Positions 59,808 through 64,000 of a DNA stretch of 64,000 nucleotides are shown here, in pieces. Source of the DNA: UBA5314 sp964635975 (GTDB lineage Bacteria > Bacillota > Syntrophomonadia > Syntrophomonadales > Syntrophomonadaceae); the NCBI GenBank assembly GCA_964635975.1, contig CAZWPO010000010.1, positions 30,936 to 94,935 of the forward strand. Reading direction: 5' to 3'. The notes beneath the pieces are model-generated. The model searched no databases and was not told where the DNA came from. It worked only from the letters and a program-made list of their open reading frames with translations. Position 1 is the stretch's first letter. The number at the start of each line of letters is the position of its first letter. Position numbers and translations under genes: made by a program.

Positions 59808-59822
59808 GCAAATATCATACCA
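59808..59822 (-). promoter_or_regulatory. Possible sigma-54 promoter of the second operon
   Basis: On the minus strand TGGTAT-GATAT-TTGC; one mismatch (T for C) to the -24 consensus, GG and GC spacing kept. Predicted start near 59796. The leader between it and the ATG has an 8-bp stem TAAGCAAA / TTTGCTTA and a consensus SD (GAGGAGG, about 59764-59770) not followed by an ORF. Confidence 0.5.
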
Positions 59823-59946
59823 TCTCTGAAAAGAAGGCATTTTTACCCGGATAAAGGCGGGGATATGCTAGAAAACCTGATTTACAGGCGTTGTAAAGAT
59901 GCAAAGGCCTTTTTGTAAGATAATGCCTAAAATAAAAGCATCAAGA

Positions 59947-59970
59947 CGGTATTGCAAAGATGCAATACCG
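59947..59970. promoter_or_regulatory. Perfect 10-bp palindrome, candidate enhancer
   Basis: CGGTATTGCA-AAGA-TGCAATACCG, with the TTGCA-N4-TGCAA core also found at 35522, centred 137 bp upstream of the sigma-54-like promoter at 59822. There is no gene between 59823 and 60044. Confidence 0.5.
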
Positions 59971-60044
59971 TGGCATATGTGCAATAAGTTAAATCATGCC
60001 TGGAGGCTTAGGGAAGTGGAAGCGGGAAGATGCGGTTTTGGGCC

Positions 60045-60072
60045 AAAAAATCCGGCGATTTATCGCCGGATT
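60045..60072 (-). terminator. Terminator of the gene at 60099
   Basis: AATCCGGCGA pairs with TCGCCGGATT, followed on the minus strand by TTTTTTGG. Confidence 0.88.
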
Positions 60073-60098
60073 CATAACGCTTGTTGAGTTGATATTGA

Positions 60099-60560
60099 TT
60101 AACTAAGGGCTTCGTTGGTCTTCAACAATGCAACCTGGCGCATTATTTCATTCAGAGTCGAGGTGTCCATTTCGCCGGTTGGGCTTAAAGCATGCTGGCT
60201 CTGGAAGTCCTTGATCAATTGGGAGTAGTCACCTTTGTCATTGGTGCTCAAAGTCGCCAGCATGGCTTCGATCTGTTCCTGCTCGGCCGGGGAAATGAGC
60301 ATTACCTTTTCGGCTGACTTGCTCTCTGTAGAGGCTACTACCAGCGTGGCTGCCTGCACCCGGTCGGCGCTTTTGGCTTCCGGAGAAGCTGTAGGAGCAG
60401 CAGCCTGACTGATCCCCGCGCTTTCCTGGTGGGAGGCCAACTGAGCTTTTTGGGAGCTTTGGGCTAAAAGAGAAAGGTTATTGGTTATGACTAGAGTCGA
60501 ACCACAAACCATAGCCGAGCAAATAATTAGAATAAGAAAAATAACATGTTCTTTTTTCAC
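60099..60560 (-). CDS. Small membrane-anchored protein of unknown function
   Basis: 153 residues from GTG 60560 (GGGGTGAT 4 bases upstream). One N-terminal membrane segment (VIFLILIICSAMVCGSTLVI), then an Ala/Ser/Gln-rich linker (about 30-95) and a C-terminal helical part (EQEQIEAMLATLSTNDKGDY, then SQLIKDFQSQHALSPTGEMD). The last part looks a little like a peptidoglycan-binding-1 helix pair (DFQSQHALSPTGEMDTSTL), which would fit a cell-wall contact, but it is short. Transcribed alone. Confidence 0.75.
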   Translation of the reverse strand: MKKEHVIFLILIICSAMVCGSTLVITNNLSLLAQSSQKAQLASHQESAGISQAAAPTASPEAKSADRVQAATLVVASTESKSAEKVMLISPAEQEQIEAMLATLSTNDKGDYSQLIKDFQSQHALSPTGEMDTSTLNEIMRQVALLKTNEALS

Positions 60561-60672
60561 AAATATCACCCCATAGATGTACTATTGATATTGTATAGGA
60601 CTAAGGGGAAATTTGCAACAAAAAAATGTCAAATATCCTAAATATTTTTTCTAACATAACTATTTGGGCCTT

Positions 60673-60879
60673 TTATCCTTTGATTAAGGTAACATCCATG
60701 GAATTGAACATGGTGAAGACCTCGTCGCCATTTTTCAAGGCGAGCGCTTTGGCTGCCCCGGCAGTAATAGTAGCGGTCACGGCAAAATCTCCAATATCAA
60801 CGATAACTTCGCAAAGATCCTGGCCTTCTTTCACTTCCCGAACCTGCCCGATCAGTTTATTGGGATCGCTGATGCGCAT
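60673..60879 (-). CDS. mop: Molbindin (TOBE domain) molybdate/tungstate-binding protein
   Basis: 68 residues, ATG with SD GGAGG. A single TOBE/Mop domain (NKLIGQVREVKEGQDLCEVI; DFAVTATITAGAAKALALKNGDEV; FNSMDVTLI). Such proteins bind molybdate or tungstate in the cytosol as hexamers. The presence of a Moco-type riboswitch 2.9 kb to the right fits use of Mo or W enzymes, such as formate dehydrogenase. Confidence 0.92.
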   Translation of the reverse strand: MRISDPNKLIGQVREVKEGQDLCEVIVDIGDFAVTATITAGAAKALALKNGDEVFTMFNSMDVTLIKG

Positions 60880-60936
60880 AATAACGCCTCCTTTTAGTTT
60901 AGCATTTACCGAACAATCTAAAATATGAAAGAGAAC

Positions 60937-61392
60937 TTATTCTATTACTGCCACTCCCAGGGCTAGATGGTCCCAAAGGACCTTCTTCACTTCGTCGACC
61001 TTTTGCTCCGGGCAGTATACCATTAAATATAATTCAGCATTTTTATCATTCCGCCGTTCTCTAGAATGCTTGAACTTGCTGAACAATAAATCCAGCAGGA
61101 AGCCAAGCAAAAAGCCACCGCCCAATCCAATTAAGCCCCAGATTATAGGACCCCAGCTTAAAATGAAACCGTAGATTACGCCCAGGACCATGCAGATGGT
61201 GCCCAGTATAGCTCCGCCATCGAATAAGCTGATGCCGTCGGCATGGTGAATTGTATCAAATATTTGGCGGGATTCCCCGCGGATTTCTAAAGGGACAGCC
61301 AGGATATGCTCTTTTTTGATGCCCAATTCTTCGACTTTGGCTAGAGCAATTTCGGTATGCATGCAGTAGTGAAAAGAGGCCACTACGTACAT
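60937..61392 (-). CDS. Membrane protein of unknown function with glycine-rich hydrophobic core
   Basis: 151 residues, ATG with GGAGGTG. An N-terminal alpha/beta part (MYVVASFHYCMHTEIALAKV) similar in style to the general-stress DUF1269 type, a hydrophobic Gly-rich centre (GAILGTICMVLGVIYGF, then GLIGLGGGFLLGFLLDLLF) that should form two membrane segments or a glycine-zipper, and a C-terminal beta-alpha part (AELYLMVYCPEQKVDEVKKV). Function unknown. Same direction as its neighbours, but spacings are more than 20 bases. Confidence 0.8.
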   Translation of the reverse strand: MYVVASFHYCMHTEIALAKVEELGIKKEHILAVPLEIRGESRQIFDTIHHADGISLFDGGAILGTICMVLGVIYGFILSWGPIIWGLIGLGGGFLLGFLLDLLFSKFKHSRERRNDKNAELYLMVYCPEQKVDEVKKVLWDHLALGVAVIE

Positions 61393-61413
61393 ATGCTCAC
61401 CTCCGCTGCGAGA

Positions 61414-62187
61414 TTAAATAGGTCTGGGGAACATAGGACTCTGGTAATTGTTCTTGAAAAACTGAGCCTGCTCCACATCGAATAGCTTATTGAATTCTAC
61501 GGTTTTTACATAAGCATCATAGATACTGAAACAATAGAAAGAAGGAAAATTTAACAGCCACTGCCAGTCCAGCACTGCTTTGGCCTGGACAAATTGGCCC
61601 AGGGCAGTATAATGTACGGCTGGCAGAAGATGAGAATTATAAATTATGACGGCTCCCAATATTATTAAGAAGACGGCCTGCAAAAGAGAAACCGAGTATA
61701 GATGACCGAGTCCGGGCAACATGCCGGCCCAGGAGACAGCCACCCAGGGATTCCTTTTGTCTAAGGAGTTGAGGCCGGACGGTCCAAGAATCATCGGCGT
61801 TAAGGGGGCATTGGCGTGGTCGCCCAAAACCGAGACCTTATTAATCTCCACAGCGACCCGGTAGCTGTCCCAGATTGCGAAAACCAGAATCCCACAGTAA
61901 AGCAGCAGCAGGCGTATATCCAGAACCTGTTTTGCCATAGAGAAGTTACCCGTAAAGCTGTAGAGAATAGCCAGGTTGATGTGCGCATAGGTGTTTATCA
62001 GCAGCTCTCCGCCGAAAAGAAACCCACCTTTTAAGGTGCTGATTTCCCGAAAATGGCCGAATCCGGGATAAGCGAGAGACCACCAGCCTACAACCAGCGG
62101 ATTTCTGAGATGAAATATATTGAGGGAGTATTCTGCTATGGCTGCTTTGGGCCTGCGAATTATAGAGCTTGAATCGGCACTGCTCAT
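61414..62187 (-). CDS. Membrane protein with internal duplication
   Basis: 257 residues with about six membrane segments arranged as two copies of one unit: RNPLVVGWWSLAYPGFGHFR ... VLDIRLLLLYCGILVFAIWDSYRVAVEINK and RNPWVAVSWAGMLPGLGHLY ... VLDWQWLLNFPSFYCFSIYDAYVKTVEFNK. The P-G-x-G-H motif is in both. Family not recognised. The ATG overlaps the stop of the gene at 62184, so it is coupled to it. Confidence 0.82.
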   Translation of the reverse strand: MSSADSSSIIRRPKAAIAEYSLNIFHLRNPLVVGWWSLAYPGFGHFREISTLKGGFLFGGELLINTYAHINLAILYSFTGNFSMAKQVLDIRLLLLYCGILVFAIWDSYRVAVEINKVSVLGDHANAPLTPMILGPSGLNSLDKRNPWVAVSWAGMLPGLGHLYSVSLLQAVFLIILGAVIIYNSHLLPAVHYTALGQFVQAKAVLDWQWLLNFPSFYCFSIYDAYVKTVEFNKLFDVEQAQFFKNNYQSPMFPRPI

Positions 62188-62774
62188 TGCTTAAGCCCTT
62201 TCCATTGGTCTCTTGCTCTGGCTTGACTGGTCAGCAACGTTTGAGTCAGCCAGCGGGCAAATATCCCGACAGCAAAATAGATCGGAAAAGAGTAATAATG
62301 CTTCCAGGCGTACAGGTCATAAATATCTGTCCACACCAGGAAAAACTCACCCGCAGACGCAAGCAATGCGGCCAGTATGATCATGGTCACGGTAAATGAC
62401 TTCCAGTTTGTACAGCGCTGGTAAACAAGCATGTAAAGAACCGGCAGAACCGTGAAGTCGGCAGATATTAATCTCGGCCAATAAGGGACGATCCAGAAGT
62501 GGTATACCCACAAGCCCAGATCGGATAGAACTGCATCCAGGTAGGAAGATATGATCAAAACAATCATGCCTAACAGAAGGATTTCTATTAGCCGTTTTCG
62601 GTCTGCCAGCCGCCACCAGATGAACCAGGGAATTATCAATACTGCGAGCAGCATATACCACTGCCAGTGAAGAATGTCATGATGCAGCCAATCTTCTACC
62701 CGGAGTTGCTTTAATTGTGCTTCCAGTGCAACTATGGTTTCGTGCGAAATAATACTTTCGTTTCCCTCGGGCAT
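62184..62774 (-). CDS. CBO0543-like membrane protein
   Basis: 196 residues, ATG with SD GGAGG. Five or so membrane segments; conserved-looking HWQWYMLLAVLIIPWFIWWRL, DRKRLIEILLLGMIVLI and DAVLSDLGLWVYHFWIVPYW, as in the CBO0543 family of Clostridia and Bacilli. Function unknown. It starts a two-gene unit with 61414. Confidence 0.82.
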   Translation of the reverse strand: MPEGNESIISHETIVALEAQLKQLRVEDWLHHDILHWQWYMLLAVLIIPWFIWWRLADRKRLIEILLLGMIVLIISSYLDAVLSDLGLWVYHFWIVPYWPRLISADFTVLPVLYMLVYQRCTNWKSFTVTMIILAALLASAGEFFLVWTDIYDLYAWKHYYSFPIYFAVGIFARWLTQTLLTSQARARDQWKGLKQ

Positions 62775-62952
62775 AAGAGGAAACCTCCCGGCCTAGCGTA
62801 TTGGAAATGGATTAGTCAATTGCTAGTATTCCCGGATCCCCCTTTTTTATTGCATTGCGGGTACCTTGAAGCAGCGGGGCCATCACGAGTGTGAAGGAGC
62901 GCTCCCATTGACATGCTAGCATTACCCGTGCGCGATAATAGAATCAAATGGA

Positions 62953-63171
62953 TTGGAGCCTGAATCCTTGCTTGAATACTGCCTGGTTTACGATGGGAAA
63001 GCGCGACTGTTTTTTCTGACTGGTATCTTCATTTTTTCTTTATCTATATTCTGGCTATATAATATGAAGATGGGCAGAGGGAGGGTAAGCATGAAATCTG
63101 ATTCCTTGATCCGGATAGACCAGGCGGCTCAAAAAGAACTTGATAACATGAGGCGAGTCGTGTTATGTTAA
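62953..63171 (+). CDS. Possible small membrane protein (weak)
   Basis: 72 residues from TTG, no clear SD. One hydrophobic segment (LFFLTGIFIFSLSIFWLY), then a charged tail. An internal ATG (63091) has GGGAGGG upstream and would give a 26-residue peptide. A TTGACA lies at 62908 but its -10 (GATAAT) is 20 bases away. It may be spurious. Confidence 0.3.
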   Translation: MEPESLLEYCLVYDGKARLFFLTGIFIFSLSIFWLYNMKMGRGRVSMKSDSLIRIDQAAQKELDNMRRVVLC

Positions 63172-63563
63172 TTTATGAAAAGAAAATAGCGGCAACAAAA
63201 ACGATACGGGTAATGCTGAGTAATGTTTATATGGGTTTTGTTCTTAACTTCGGGGAGGGGTCGCAAGTACAAATATTAAGGTTGACTGATTTGTGGACTG
63301 GAAATAACAACGATACTATTATATCGCTATAAGTTATGCGATATATTTCTTGCGAGAATATATGAATATGCTGTAGGATCAATGTTAATACCGAAAATTC
63401 TAGGGTTTTAAAGCATCTCTGCCTTTCGAAAACCACGCTAGGCTGTGCCTTTCATTGTAAAATCTGTTTTCCCAAAAGGAATATCCGGTTTTAAGGAGAA
63501 TCTGTATACAAACGGGATTTTCTGATTTTAAATTGAATACGTATAAACAACAAACTTTCAAAA

Positions 63564-63656
63564 GCTTCGCTCCGAGCTAAATCACCTAACGTTTTTGCTA
63601 TGGTGACTGGCCGTTAGGGTTAACCGGGAAACGGGTTGGCCTCCCTTTTTGGAAAG
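63564..63656 (+). promoter_or_regulatory. Moco/Tuco-type riboswitch
   Basis: From memory of the Moco RNA family: CTCCGAGC at the 5' side with GGAAAGGAG at the 3' side, a long arm CCTAACG / CGTTAGG, a CCGGG-AAA-CGGG hairpin and the TTGGCCTCCC segment. These are in the expected order. It would bind molybdenum or tungsten cofactor and control the downstream redox gene. The rest of 63172-63563 shows no gene. Confidence 0.7.
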
Positions 63657-63664
63657 GAGTAATA

Positions 63665-63771
63665 ATGATGTTTGATCGTGCCTTTCCGCATGTTTTTGGA
63701 AAGGAGTAATGGCGTACGAAAGCAACCTGTGCTTTCTTTTTTTATGGCTATATGCCTACTTGCACAGGTGA
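63665..63771 (+). other. Two overlapping short leader ORFs after the riboswitch
   Basis: GGAAAGGAGTAAT occurs twice (63651-63663 and 63698-63710). The first copy is followed by ATG 63665, 14 codons and TAA (63707); the second overlaps ATG 63709, 20 codons ending TGA 63771 (TAATG junction). The second ORF runs through the terminator hairpin. They may be chance results of the repeated SD-like sequence. Confidence 0.3.
63718..63743 (+). terminator. Terminator in the riboswitch leader, with alternative pairing
   Basis: GAAAGC-N7-GCTTTC followed by seven T residues. Its loop and 3' arm (ACCTGTGC, 63725-63732) can instead pair with GCACAGGT (63762-63769), a possible anti-terminator. Confidence 0.7.
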
Positions 63772-63927
63772 ATTTGAACGCCATATTGCTTTTTCTGGGC
63801 GTTGCAAGTCCGGTGGGTAGATAAGCTGTAAGTTGTCAAAGAGATTTAAGACAATGAAGGCCAACCTTCTATATAGATAGAGGGTTTCTATAGCCTCACT
63901 TGGATACTATTGGAAGGAGTGATAGTA

Positions 63928-64000
63928 GTGAACGTGGTCAAAATTATCATTAATGGAAAGGAGGTAGAGGCTCCGGCAGGGAGCACCATTCTACAAGCCG
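63928..64000 (+). CDS. Redox enzyme subunit with N-terminal [2Fe-2S] ferredoxin domain (3' truncated by window)
   Basis: Only 24 residues are visible, from GTG 63928 (AGGAG 7 bases upstream): MNVVKIIINGKEVEAPAGST. This is the typical start of NuoG-like formate dehydrogenase alpha subunits and of the HydA/HndD-type [FeFe]-hydrogenase subunits. The Moco-type riboswitch upstream favours formate dehydrogenase (Mo or W), which a syntroph needs to pass electrons as formate. The rest of the gene is outside the window. Confidence 0.8.
   Translation, partial: MNVVKIIINGKEVEAPAGSTILQA

Noticed and set aside
63928..64000. Calling the right-edge gene an [FeFe]-hydrogenase because of the maturation operon
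   Set aside because: Only the ferredoxin-like N terminus is visible and the Moco-type riboswitch points at least as well to formate dehydrogenase.
1..64000. CRISPR arrays, tRNA or rRNA genes, integrases or insertion sequences
   Set aside because: None was seen when reading both strands; no regularly spaced repeats, no tRNA-like arms with TTCGA loops in gene gaps, and no transposase-like proteins.

Overview
The window looks like chromosome from a syntrophic, butyrate-oxidising Firmicute of the Syntrophomonadaceae (a Syntrophomonas relative). The evidence is a complete butyrate beta-oxidation set, the HydE/HydF/HydG maturation system of [FeFe]-hydrogenase, an alpha/beta-type spore protein, Spo0A-like boxes, many TTG starts behind strong Shine-Dalgarno (SD) sites, and a right-edge gene for a ferredoxin-like redox subunit behind a molybdenum-cofactor-type riboswitch. 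No rRNA, tRNA, CRISPR array or intact transposon was seen.

Layout. 0-5.6 kb: two PAS histidine kinases with almost the same catalytic core (the first cut by the left edge), a small PH-domain protein and an orphan LuxR-type regulator. 5.8-10.1 kb: a SipW signal peptidase with three TasA/CalY-like secreted proteins and a coiled-coil membrane protein, probably an extracellular-matrix operon. 10.4-15.2 kb: a signalling island built by tandem duplication, with two more LuxR-type regulators whose receiver domains lack the phosphorylation residues, a LytTR response regulator, a GHKL kinase, a truncated copy of its membrane domain and a 17-codon ORF. 15.4-24.6 kb: pyruvate carboxylase, a small protein behind two sigma-54 promoters, and three secreted proteins with copper-amine-oxidase-N (stalk) domains. 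24.7-33.3 kb (minus strand): TM1266-type regulator, hydG, a small unknown gene, hydE, an aspartase-like lyase, hydF and a SsuABC-type ABC transporter, apparently one operon. 33.9-37.8 kb: a degenerate PAS kinase and a CBS-PAS sigma-54 activator. 38-45.6 kb (minus): acyl-CoA dehydrogenase, CoA-transferase, butyryl-CoA dehydrogenase, thiolase, 3-hydroxybutyryl-CoA dehydrogenase and crotonase, enough to take butyrate to acetyl-CoA. 46.4-56.7 kb: rhomboid protease, HAD phosphatase, spore protein, YbaK, DnaE, TRAP (mtrB), Pfk and Pyk. 56.7-64 kb: two SdpI-like proteins, a second crotonase/dehydrogenase pair, small membrane proteins, a molbindin, and the riboswitch-controlled redox gene.

The most interesting signal is regulatory. 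Four good sigma-54 promoters (18939, 19043, 35417 and 45930) and one weaker one (59808) lie in the window, together with one sigma-54 activator gene. Two of these promoters, 10.5 kb apart, each lead into a short RNA with the same outer stem (GCUACUG / CAGUAGC), nearly the same loop length (63 and 64 nt), a conserved GGCT bulge flanked by covarying stems, and a U-run. One sits beside the activator gene; the other is in the leader of the butyrate operon. TGCA-N4-TGCA palindromes lie at enhancer-like distances upstream of three of the promoters. This suggests a sigma-54 circuit with a small-RNA or leader-RNA family controlling butyrate metabolism. Also notable are HydG and HydF with altered metal-site motifs in the same operon.
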